DNA of 64,000 nt from Triplophysa rosa (Eukaryota > Chordata > Actinopteri > Cypriniformes > Nemacheilidae), in the NCBI RefSeq assembly GCF_024868665.1, contig NC_079893.1, positions 13,243,016 to 13,307,015 of the forward strand, written 5' to 3'. A program made the position numbers and the translations under genes. This document shows, one piece after another, positions 46,991 to 59,600 of this stretch; the first letter of the stretch is position 1; each line of letters starts with the position of its first letter. The notes under the pieces were generated by a model. It worked only from the letters and a program-made list of their open reading frames with translations. It was not told where the DNA came from and searched no databases.

Positions 46991-47152
46991 AGGGGTCCCC
47001 AAACTTTTTCCTGGAGGGTTAGTGTCCTGCGGAGTTTAGCTCCAACCAACCTCAACACACCTGCTTGCAAGTTTCTGCTGTCCCTATAAGATCTTGATTA
47101 GCTGCTTCAGGCGTGTTTAATTAGGGTTGGAGCTAAACTCTGCAGGACACCG
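46991..47152. mobile_element. hAT MITE fragment
   Basis: CAGGGGTCCCCAAACTTTTT followed by CCTGGAGGG is the left end of a common fish hAT MITE. Its inner inverted part (AGTTTAGCTCCAACC ... GGTTGGAGCTAAACT) is present, but the right terminus is replaced at 47153 by another repeat starting GGCTGCGTCCGAAATCGC. Confidence 0.7.
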
Positions 47153-47697
47153 GGGCTGCGTCCGAAATCGCCTACTTCCATACTATATACAGTAGTAGGC
47201 GAAAATGAGTACGAGTCATGAATAGTAGGTCCGAAACCTCAGTATGCAATAAACAGTAGGCAAGAAATACCCAGATGGTCTACTACTTCCGCCGAGATTC
47301 GTGAGTGTGGATTGGATGGACACTTATCTATCCCATGATGCCACGGGAGCTGAGCAACGGTCAAATGATCAATGACCAGACACAAATGACCAGACACAAG
47401 ACCAATGACAGAATGCAAAAAAATCCCAATTTAAGGTCCAAAGTTACACACAAAAAAACAGCTGAATTTGATTGGTATTTTGGGCCAAAGGTCTTAAAAC
47501 AGCATTTTTCAAGCATTTTTCAACAAGCGTAGTACCACCTATAACATTATATAATATTTTATGTCTACAAATCGTCCGAAATCCCATACTGTGACAATAC
47601 GTACTGAATTTGAATAAGTGTATAGTATTTACAGTGCTACTAAAAGCATGTGTCCAAGTTCTAACAATCAGTGTTTGGTCCATTTTAAGCAAGTGGT

Positions 47698-50600
47698 TTA
47701 CACTTTTGTGTCTCCTCCACATGTTCTTGTGATTTCCCACGTGGAGTTTGTGCCTCTATCCTAAAATTAATAATAAGAGAAAAACAATTTGTCAGATGTC
47801 TGTGCATTTCTTAAACGGGAGACTGTTTTGGATGCCATTATACGTTTGAAAGAATAAGCATATGAGTGTACATATTTAAATTATAATTTATCAGTCTCAG
47901 AGTAACATTTAGTTACTTTTGGAAACATATTTAAAGAACTTTTTTTAAATCAACTTTTAAGTAAATCAACTTTTAATTTATGTTGAAAATCTCTACTGCA
48001 CTTGTTCAAATGAAACATACCTTAATGTGCACTCCAAGAGGTGCTAGATTATTCCGTAGAACATCACAGGCCTTAAGTAGGGGAACTCTATCCGGCCGAG
48101 GTCGTCTCCTCTGAGTTGCAGTGTCAGACTGGGCATCATGAAGTGCTTGGTCTTCAACAGACAGAGCAAACTTCCGAACTTCACTCCGAAAATGCACCAG
48201 CTCCTCCACTAAATTATTCAAAATGACCGAAGAGTCATGGACTTCCTAAGGGAAACATGATGAAAGGATTGAATGTGTTTCAATGATATGTAAAAAGAAA
48301 ATATGTTAATCAAAATTCTCAGACTTAATATGAAATATGCAATTGCTTTCAGGCACTCCTTATGGGGATTAGATGTATGTAAAGACAAGATCACTCTAAT
48401 GTAACCAACCAATAATTTTCTTCAATTTGTATGAATTGTATTAAGCCATAAAACAGTTGTTTTACTTAAAGAATTTTTTTTGCATAAGGCTGCAATTGAT
48501 AATCGATAAACTTAGAAATATTTTCTGTTAATAAACCAATACCAGAATCAGTTGGTCTGTAAGTAGACTTTGTGCTGCTTTATGAATTTTTGGAAGGATG
48601 TAGAGTACAGGTTTAATTGGGTAATCATTGTTTTTTTGTCATTCAACTTTTATTTTGTACTTATATTACCCCTAAAAAAACATTCTCATTCTCCATTTAT
48701 TCTCCACTTCTTTCTTCAATAATATGTCTAATTTAGCTTTGTAATTTGATATGGTGTCAACACTAATCTCCGCAGTTCACATCAATGTTTGAATGACAAT
48801 AGACTCTTGTACAAATTCCTGTAATGTAAACCTTAAATTTCTGCTCACATTGTCCCTAGGCCAGGGGTCCCCAAAGTAGGGGTCGCGGGGGGGAAATATT
48901 GTTTTATTATTAAAAATAGCGTATGTAATCAATAAGTGTAACAAAATATAAAAATATTAGTTAAGTTAAAAATAAAACCATGCAAATAAAAAGGCATCAG
49001 CCTTAGGAATTTCCTCCCCCTCGATCATGACCCCTGAGGTGATTACGTCACATTAACGACATTAGCAAGGTTAGGTGCAGCACATCCATTTACAGCACCA
49101 TGTTAAACAGTCCCATGTGCACGCAGATTATATTTCAGGCTTTAAAGGGGTCATATGGCGTAAATACGTGTTTTTCTGTGTCTTTGGTGTGTTATAAGTT
49201 GCCCATGCATGTATTAGACACGTAAAATTGCTAAAATTGAAGTGTCGGAACAAAAGATGCATTCTATCTAAAAGCGAATGCGAACCCAGACCTGCCTGAA
49301 ACACCTCGTGTAACCACACCCCGACGAATGTACGTCACTTCGTAACATGATTTGACTTAAGACCGCCCAAATCTAAACGCAAGTGAGGTGGTGGGCGTAC
49401 TTGTAAATCTCATTGTATCGTCACCGCCGCAGCCATGTCGCGGAGACGCTGTGTGTTTCGTTGCGAAAAGAAAGACTCTTTGTTTGCCATGCCAAAAGAT
49501 GAGACAACTAAAAACGAATGGTTACATTTTATTTACAACACTGTTCCAGAAAAGTACAATCCGAATGTTCAAGTTTGTGCAGCGCATTTCACAGATGATT
49601 GCTTCATGAACCTGGGAGAGATCAAGGCCGGCAGTGCACGAAAGCTTTGGTTAAAAAGAGGGGCCATTCCAACCATTAAAACTTCGCTGGCACTTCAGAT
49701 TGGCAACCTGTAAGTATATTTTTATTGTAAAAGACTTTGTTACGGACTAACGAGAGTTGAGTTTGTCGTGTGTTTGTGATCTGCAAATGCAGACAAGCGC
49801 GCAACGTGAAAAAAGACAACATAAATCCTAATAATCAGTAATAATGTTCCCACTAGAGGCAACAAATGTCGTGTTTATGTCTTTTTATATTTAGTATTTA
49901 TTTTGGGTTTATTGTCTTTGTTGAGTCGCGACGAGACGTGGTGTAACACTGGTTGATCAAGAAGGGCCAAAGCGCTCGCGTTATTTATACCATTCCCTNT
50001 TATTGTCTTTGTTGAGTCGTGACGAGACGTGGCGTAACACTGGTTGATCAAGAAGGGCCAAAGCGCTCGCGTTATTTATACCATTCCCTGCTGTAATGCG
50101 AGCTTGTTTCTATCTCACACAAACTCTGTATGATGTATATGATTGTTTGTTTATAGTCTTTATATCGTCGTATATAAAAGGTAAAACAGTTAGCTATAGT
50201 TTTTAACTATTTAACATCATTTTTTTTAATAAAACCTTACCAATCCTTTACATCCTGCTCAAGTTGCGCTGGCAAAGTTGATGTATCGGCTTGATCATCT
50301 TCATTTTCCGTATCAGATTCGGGCTCGAATTGATGTAAGGAAGTACCGATGACATTTTATCACCTGTCAGTACAATTGCGTGGGAACATGATGTTCCGAA
50401 TATGATAAGAGGCGTTACATTTCCGTGAAACGCTTGCAGTATTCGACCAATCACTACACACTGGTTAACTGGCCAATCATAGCACACCTCGCTTTTCAGA
50501 GCGATGAGCTTTGTTAAAAATCTGTGCGTTTCAGAGAGGCGGGGCAAAGAGGAGATACAAACATGCACGGTATGTGGAAAATACAGCTTTTTTTAACCTT

Positions 50601-53600
50601 AAATCATGTATACACATTGCACTACATCTAAAACAAACGATAATATTAGTTTTAGCCCTGTCATATGACCCCTTTAAATTTAGAATATTCTTATTTGTTG
50701 AAATGAAATATTGATTAATATCGACCAAAGACAACGCAGAGAGGCCAGTGGAGTAGGGCAGAGAAGCGCCGCAGTCAGAGAGCCCATCGTCCTCAGGTAC
50801 GAAAAGAGGCACATCCATCAGCACTCAGTTTGATGAAATTCGACCATCTGTAGTAATAGTTCATAGTTTATGTATAACAACAAATAAAGTAATGACTAAA
50901 TAACTATAAAATAATATTATGTTATACTGTGCTCTTTTGTAGGGATGCACCGATACCATTTTTTTAAGACCGAGTACGAGTACCGATATTTTTTTTCTGG
51001 TGTTCGCCGATACCATACCTATAACCGATGCCTGTATAATGTACAATAATGTTAATAAACCAGTACCTTACTGGTACATTTTGTTTTTTTCTTTTGTTTT
51101 TAGGTCTACTTAAATTTAAGCACTATTTTTTAATCAAGTTCTATTTTTTATAAGTAGCACAATTTTACTAGCACATTTACTTCAGTTTACTAAAGTAAAC
51201 AATATACTCTGTGGTCAAATTATAAAAAATTTAGTCAACCGGACTTTTATTTTGAGGGGACGCCGCAAAGAGTGTTTGTTTAAAGGAACAATACGGCATT
51301 TTTAGGAGGATCTATTGACAGAAATGCAATATAATATACAAAACTATTTCTTCAGAGGTGTATAAAGACCTTACGTAATGAACCATTAAGTTTGTAATAC
51401 CTTAGAATAAGCCATTTATATCTACATACAGAGCGGGCCTACATACATTGAATTCGCCGTCATGTTTTGTACAGCAGCCCTAAACGGACAAACAACTCTA
51501 CAACGCGCGTTTTCTCTTCCTCTCCACTGCGGTGGTGAAAGGGATCGTGGCGGGACGATCCGTGATCCGTACGGATCGTGCTCTCCGGTGCGGAACGCAT
51601 GTGACCTGCGGATTAACTGAAAGTTTATTCATCATTGAGTAAAAGAATAAAATGCGCTCTTCCTCGCTCTCCAGTTTCAGCTCCAACGCGCTCTCGCTCT
51701 CTCTCTCCAGTATCTGGACGAGTACAATATTAAAGCGGTTCCAGATAAAAAATGACGCTCAAAACTTCTCCGTCACACAGCTAATATTACAACAACAACA
51801 TATCTTGGTATGTTAGTAGGTTACTCACATACTGATCCGAATCAAAGCAACCTCATCAGGGATGATTTTAAAGAGCAGGTTTCAAGGTTTTTGTAAGTGT
51901 CCTAATGTTGTATTAGAGTCCCCAACAACATTTTCAAATGAATCAAAGGTAAAAAAAACGGTGCTATTTTCTTAAAATAAGCATTTAGTATCTATCCATT
52001 TCTCAAAGATCCCTAAACGATTCCTCCGAAGCTGTTCAAATGTTCCGCTTCTCTAAGCTCCTCCATACCGCGAGTCCAGTGTGCTCCGACTGGCCAACTG
52101 GCCCAATCAGTTGTGATTGGTCTTTCTTCATACACTGCGTGTCAGAAACGAAACGCCCATTACCACAGTTCTTATCTCAGGAAGGTTTTTGTAAACAAAG
52201 ACGCTGTGTGTAAAAATGGCATCAGTATTACCATATCACAAGTTTTTATCTTCATAAACTTATCTTCATAAACCATTCAGACTATTGTTTTTATCTTCAT
52301 AAACTTATCTTCATAAACCATTCAGACTATTGTTTTCTGTTGATCTTTTTTCGTCATAGCTGTGGGAGAACAACAACGGCTCTATCCAAAAGTTGATCAT
52401 TACTTTGATTATACAGAGAGGAGTAACTGAGCAAGTTAGCGAGAGCTTCCAAACATAATGCACACACCTTTACATAATAAAATGATATAGTGCTGCAGTC
52501 CGTTTTTAAAATAATGACAAGCAAACCGTTTTGTTTGAAGGGGATCGTGACCACAGCTAAACTTTGTTGTGTGCAAATGCACACATGCACCTATTCTACC
52601 CAAACACACATAATGACAACATGTAGGCATGCACCGATACCAGTATCGGTATCGGCCCGATACCAAGCTCATGTACTCGTACTCGTAATGACACACCGAT
52701 ACCTCACGTGACATACATAGAGCCCTATGATTTCCGCAATGCGGAAAACTCGGACGGAATCCAGGCATAACAAGAAATTAGCGCTGAACAGCTAACAACT
52801 AACGTAACAGAAATATTCAGATACTGTTTAAATATGTATTCTGCTTGTTTTGCGTTACTGTGTGTGAAAGAGTGGTGCGGTTGTGTGTACTGAACGCATT
52901 GTGCTTGTGGAGTTTTCAGTGCCAGCGTTTCACTGCAAGAGGACACGAACACATAAACAAACACCATTTGCGGCGATCCGTCAAAATAAAAGTCTGGTTA
53001 ACTTAAAGGCGCAGTTCTTAATTAACAGCGGCCACTAGCGTTGTATTATAGATTTGCCACGAATCGCTCAGTCCAAACACGACGGTGGCCACCACAGTAC
53101 AAAAAGATGTCGTTCTCATGTTGATGCAGGGAAGAGATTTTGCGGGCATTAGAAAGACTGTAGAAAGAGCTATGTCTTATCTATTACATAAAATAAAAGG
53201 TTTGCGGATTTTAAGTTTAAAAAAAGGATAAAAATCAGGCAGGAGCTAGGACCTGCGCTAATATTATAAAGACTTTACAGCAGAGACACGTTAGCAGATA
53301 TGTACTCACAGATATCTATGGAGATGCTTTCCAGCAGAGGAGAGACATTGGAGAGAAAGATCGTCTTAAAGAGCAGGTTTCATGAATCTCATAAAATTAC
53401 CGGCATTTCAGTGTGTAACGTAGCTTTCCTTCAATTTTGACGATCTGCAAAGTTGTTATTTCAAAACGTCCATGATAAATTAAGATATTGGCTTCCAAAG
53501 TAAGGAGTCGACTCCGAACCGCCCAAACAAATTGTTAGGCTTTCGAATCTTTTGAGTGTAACATCGATATGTCACAGTGTAATGCATCAGCACAATCCCC

Positions 53601-56600
53601 GCCTTCCCGCGAAACAGGAACACTCTGACATGCCCACTAGCACTTCAGGTAGTGTTGCGTATACAACATGTCGAGGGGACGCTGTGTTTTGTGCTGTGAA
53701 CGCAAATGTACTTCGCTGCCAAAGGATGACGATGTGAAGGATCAGTGGTTACATTTTTTTCCCACGATACCACTGCAGTACAATTCCAACCTTGTGTAAT
53801 GTGCTCGTCATTTTACCGACAACTGCTTCTCAAATTTTGGCGAGTTCAACGCGGGATTTGCCAGCCTCTAGACCCTTAAAGATAAGTCAATACCAACTTT
53901 ATTTGGACTAACAAGCGTCTCAGAACCACAAGCTGTAAGTATGATAAATACGTTATGTGTACATGTTAAATTGAGTGCTTACAATATACGTTAAAGTAAT
54001 TGTGCTAATCCGTGTTGTATATTTAGTACAGCTGTAGGTTTCCAGGTAAACAACGTATAAGTTAACAGTGTTACAGTTTTAATAATACAACTCTTACCTA
54101 ATAATGTGGCGGTTATTGTAGACTGTTGTCGTTCTACATGTCGTAGTATTGTACAAACTGTATCCCTTTATCGTTTAGTCACGGTATCACTTTGCTAACG
54201 TGTCTCACATTATGGTTTTGTCAAGTGTGCCAAGTTTAGCTGTGGTCACGATCCCCTTCAAACAAAACGGTTTGCTTGTCATTATTTTAAAAACGGACTG
54301 CAGCACTATATCATTTTATTATGTAAAGGTGTGTGCATTATGTTTGGAAGCTCTCGCTAACTTGCTCAGTTACTCCTCTCTGTATAATCAAAGTAATGAT
54401 CAACTTTTGGATAGAGCCGTTGTTGTTCTCCCACAGCTATGACGAAAAAAGATCAACAGAAAACAATAGTCTGAATGGTTTATGAAGATAAGTTTATGAA
54501 GATAAAAACAATAGTCTGAATGGTTTATGAAGATAAGTTTATGAAGATAAAAACTTGTGATATGGTAATACTGATGCCATTTTTACACACAGCGTCTTTG
54601 TTTACAAAAACCTTCCTGAGATAAGAACTGTGGTAATGGGCGTTTCGTTTCTGACACGCAGTGTATGAAGAAAGACCAATCACAACTGATTGGGCCAGTT
54701 GGCCAGTCGGAGCACACTGGACTCGCGGTATGGAGGAGCTTAGAGAAGCGGAACATTTGAACAGCTTCGGAGGAATCGTTTAGGGATCTTTGAGAAATGG
54801 ATAGATACTAAATGCTTATTTTAAGAAAATAGCACCGTTTTTTTTACCTTTGATTCATTTGAAAATGTTGTTGGGGACTCTAATACAACATTAGGACACT
54901 TACAAAAACCTTGAAACCTGCTCTTTAAAATCATCCCTGATGAGGTTGCTTTGATTCGGATCAGTATGTGAGTAACCTACTAACATACCAAGATATGTTG
55001 TTGTTGTAATATTAGCTGTGTGACGGAGAAGTTTTGAGCGTCATTTTTTATCTGGAACCGCTTTAATATTGTACTCGTCCAGATACTGGAGAGAGAGAGC
55101 GAGAGCGCGTTGGAGCTGAAACTGGAGAGCGAGGAAGAGCGCATTTTATTCTTTTACTCAATGATGAATAAACTTTCAGTTAATCCGCAGGTCACATGCG
55201 TTCCGCACCGGAGAGCACGATCCGTACGGATCACGGATCGTCCTGCCTCGATCCCTTTCACCACCGCAGTGGAGAGGAAGAGAAAACGCGCGTTGTAGAG
55301 TTGTTTGTCCGTTTAGGGCTGCTGTACAAAACATGTCGGCGAATTCAATGTATGTAGGCCCGCTCTGTATGTAGATATAAATGGCTTATTCTAAGGTATT
55401 ACAAACTTAATGGTTCATTACGTAAGGTCTTTATACACCTCTGAAGAAATAGTTTTGTATATTATATTGTATTTCTGTCACTAGATCCTCCTAAAAATGC
55501 CGTATTGTTCCTTTAAACAAACACTCTTTGCGGCGTCCCCTCAAAATAAAAGTCCGGTTGACTAAATTTTTTATAATTTGACCACAGAGTATATTGTTTA
55601 CTTTAGTAAACTGAAGTAAATGTGCTAGTAAAATTGTGCTACTTATAAAAAATAGAACTTGATTAAAAAATAGTGCTTAAATTTAAGTAGACCTAAAAAC
55701 AAAAGAAAAAAACAAAATGTACCAGTAAGGTACTGGTTTATTAACATTATTGTACATTATACAGGCATCGGTTATAGGTATGGTATCGGCGATCACCAGA
55801 AAAAAAATATCGGTACTCGTACTCGGTCTTAAAAAAATGGTATCGGTGCATCCCTACAAAAGAGCACAGTTTAACATAATATTATTTTATAGTTATTTAG
55901 TCATTACTTTATTTGTTGTTATACATAAACTATGAACTATTACTACAGATGGTCGAATTTCATCAAACTGAGTGCTGATGGATGTGCCTCTTTTCGTACC
56001 TGAGGACGATGGGCTCTCTGACTGCGGCGCTTCTCTGCCCTACTCCACTGGCCTCTCTGCGTTGTCTTTGGTCGATATTAATCAATATTTCATTTCGACA
56101 AATAAGAATATTCTAAATTTAAAGGGGTCATATGACAGGGCTAAAACTAATATTATCGTTTGTTTTAGATGTAGTGCAATGTGTATACATGATTTAAGGT
56201 TAAAAAATGCTGTATTTTCCACATACCGTGCATNTTTGTATACTTTAACCACCTCCGATGATAGCGGGGGTCTCAAGTCACTGGCACTGTTATTTTGGGG
56301 GTTGCAGGCTGAATAGTTTGGGAACCCCTGCCCTAGGCCATCCAGTGTTTTTTCGATTTAACAATTTGTTTACCTCATTGGGTGGTTTCCCATATAGGGT
56401 TTAATACTAGTCCTAGACTTTGATAAAGAGCTGGCTAAACTGAAAACTTCAGCTTGCACTGACATATCATAAAGGGGTCATATGACACGGCTAAAACAAA
56501 TATTATTTTAGGTTTAGATGTAATGCAATGTGTACACACGATTTAAGGTTCAAAAACGCTGTATTTCCACATACCGTGCACATTTGTATCTCCTCTTTGC

Positions 56601-59600
56601 CCCGCCTCTCTGAACGTGCAGATTTTTTTCTAAGCTTATCGCTCTGAAAAGCGAGGTGTGCTATGATTGGCCAGTTAACCAGTGCGTAGTGATTGGTCAA
56701 ATACTGCAAGCGTGTGACGTAAATGTAACGCCTCTGGAACCTGATGTTTCAAATATGGTCAAAGCAATTGTACTGACAGGTATGCCCACCTTACTTGCGT
56801 ATAAATTTGGGTGGTCTTAGTCAAATCATACCACGAACTGACGTAGAATTGTGGGGGTGTGATTACACGAGGCGTTTCAGGCAGGTGTGAGAATGCATCT
56901 TTTTTTCCGACACTTTAATTTTTGCAATTTTACGTGTCTAATACATGCATGGGCAACTTATAACACACCAAAGACACATAAAAGCAGGCATTCGCTCCAT
57001 ATGACCCCTTTAAAATACACCAGTGCCAATGTTGTGCCACAAAATACAAAAAAGTAAAGTCGACAACATGGAATTAAAAAAAATCACAAGCATGTCCCTC
57101 CTGTGCACTGTTACAGAAAATCCTGTCTTTGCTCATCTCTCTGTACATTCCATGTAAATGTTATAGTAAGGGAAAGTATGACAAGGGTCAGCTTTTATGT
57201 TTGATCTCTCACCGTTCTGTTCAGCAAATCGACTCCAAAAACATCCATGATTTCCCTGACATATGACAACATGGCCCCGAATACAGCAGGACTCCTAGGA
57301 CCATCAGCCTTTAAACACAGATGGCAAATTTTGTCTGCTGTCTAAAGTTAAACTAGTTTTTAATTCTAATGAAGTGACTGAATAATAAATATAAACATTT
57401 CTGATATTTCGTTTTACACAATCTAAAGAATGTGAGGTCTCAGTGACCTACCCTATCATGTTACCTTAGTGACAGGCTGAAGCTGACAGTTACCATGGTG
57501 AATAAGGCTCATAACAGCATCCAAAGCTTTTGGGGTGTCAAAGTCATCAGCAAGAGCGTGTCGAACACTGGCCTGTGTAGCGGACAACCTTGAGCAAAGA
57601 ACAAAGCAACAGTTTAGTTTTTACTTCAATACAGTTTTAGAAATAACCAGTTCCAATATTCACTTTACTCAGCCCTCACATTATATACCAGACCCTGTGG
57701 ATACAGTAAGTTGTCTTTACCTCTCCCAGAGAGTACCCTCCTCTACAGACTGGCACTGCAAGTAGCCCTTCATGTAGGATTGTGCACTGTGGCTGAAGGC
57801 AGAGATGGTAGACAGGGTGGATCGGGCTTCATTCATGCTAGCATCACTGTATTCAATTCCTGGGGAAGCATAATCAAACTTCAGAATAACTTATTTTGCT
57901 TTTTAAACGCAATGGTGTTGTATAATATGGCAAGTAAATCCTGCCAAATTTAAATAAATAAAGCTATGAATGTGAAAACCAGATCAACGATTTCATTATG
58001 CATAACCTCGCGCACAATATGTGCCCAAATTAAAAATAAAATTGTTTTATTTTCATTTTTACACTGACAATGCGTTGTCCCTGTCAAAATGAAAAAGAAA
58101 ATGCAATTGGTGATTTGACATTTCCTTTTCACTAAAATCTCGAGGCAAGCCAATATGAAAATGAAAAGACAAATGTGAAAAAGAAATTGCAAAAACATTT
58201 TTACAAAGCTTTTCATTAATGCTCACGCAATAATACTGACACAATTCAAATTTTCTTTTTCATTTTCAGTCATGCAAATTACATGTTAATCAGTGGGTGT
58301 GGATGAGCGTCTGCATTACTGGGAACGCCCACAAAAAACGTAATATCCGTTTTTTCGAATGAACTCTTTGTAATGATTATGACTGACTGTGTCTGGTGCA
58401 ATACCGAAAAGTTGCAGTGTGGTGTTCTGCATCTCTGATAAGTTAACAGACGTCTGAACAGACGAAAAACTAAAGCATTGGAGAACCCTGCATCTATGCC
58501 CCGAACCATGCCAGAGCGCGATTGTCCCCACTCCCCCGCTGGCCGCTCACACTGTACATTACCATCCGCACCCGAGCACGCTTTCATCATTATGTGACTG
58601 CTTTTAAGAAAACATAAACAAAGCGATCTTTCTCAGCACAATAGAATCCATCGTAATGTTCGGTTTGAGGTTGATTAGGTGTGTTTAACTTCACGTGCAC
58701 GGTGCGCAAACCAATCCACTTATGATATAGTCATACGAGAGCGATATGAGAGTAAACGGCTCAGTATGCTTTTAAATCAGTCCTGAGTACTTCATTATGA
58801 TAAATTAAATCTACGAAGCGCTGCACTATGTTATGAATGCATGTTTTAAATTATGCGCCTGTTTAAATTCCTCTCTGGAGTTCAGCTGTCATAGCAAAAA
58901 ACATCTAATACGCACAGCACTATTAAGTGCAGGCATATTTCACTGCGCGCAAAACTAACCGCAAAAAAGCATACTGATCCGTTTACTCTCATATCGCTCG
59001 CGTTTGACTATGATATCATAAGTGGATTCTTCTGCGCAGTGCGCGCATGAAGTTAAACACACCTAATAAACCTCAAACCGAACATTACAATGGATTCCAT
59101 TGTGCTGATCGCTTTGGTAATGTACAGTGTGAGCGGCCAGCGGGGGAATGGGGACAATCGAGCTCCAGCATGGTTCAGGGCACGCTATAGATGCAGGGCT
59201 CTCCAAAGCTTTAGTTTGTTCGTCTGTTCAGACGTCTGTTAACTTATCAGAGATGCAGAACACCACACTGCAACTAAGCGCGTAACAAGGCAGGGCTCTA
59301 GAGTGCGACCTTATTTCTCAATGGTGCGACTAAGAAAAATCTGAGGTCGCACCGGTGCGACCAGCCGTTCGAGGGAGAAAAAAAGTCTCTGCGACTCTGA
59401 AAGTCTCCCTGTGATTCAACAACGTTCGTTGTCTAAACCAATCAGAGAGAGTGAAGGGCGGACCCCCCTCTGATTGGCCGTGGTCCAGATTTTCCTGTAC
59501 GTGTGTGTACCAGAGGTTGCGTTAACCGAAAATTCTCTCTCATTGACAAAAAATGTTTACCAGTGACAAAAAAATCTGAAGGCCGTCCGTCCGTCATTTT

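Larger units (their letters stand above)
49141..50678 (+). mobile_element. Kolobok-like element with THAP exon, 1,538 bp
   Basis: TTTAAAGGGGTCATATG at 49141 and CATATGACCCCTTTAAA ending 50678 are inverted termini next to TTAA. TTAA targets together with a THAP-domain protein are the hallmark of Kolobok DNA transposons. A shorter relative with the same termini is at 56471-57014, and part of one terminus lies in the palindrome arm near 56125. Only the first exon of a transposase gene is left. Confidence 0.75.
48862..56330. mobile_element. hAT element or composite in cars2 intron, 7,469 bp, perfect 8-bp duplication
   Basis: CAGGGGTCCCCAAAG at 48862 and TTTGGGAACCCCTG ending at 56330 are hAT terminal repeats. 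CCCTAGGC stands directly outside each (48854-48861 and 56331-56338), a perfect 8-base duplication. Instead of a hAT transposase, the inside holds a TTAA-flanked element with a THAP exon (49141-50678), a pair of 2.0-kb inverted repeats (50563-52564 and 54231-56233) and a second, decayed THAP exon in the loop. Single N bases lie at 49999 and 56234, so parts of the inside may be mis-assembled. Confidence 0.88.

Noticed and set aside
47153..47600. Complete MITE starting GGCTGCGTCCGAAATCGC
   Set aside because: The left end is clear, but no inverted right end could be found, so it is only a fragment.
50531..50824. A conserved small protein, since the same peptide appears again at 55972 on the other strand
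   Set aside because: The two frames are identical because they lie in the two arms of the inverted repeat; there is no independent sign of selection.
58279..58590. 103-codon minus-strand frame
   Set aside because: It lies in the arm of the palindromic element and is broken in the other arm.
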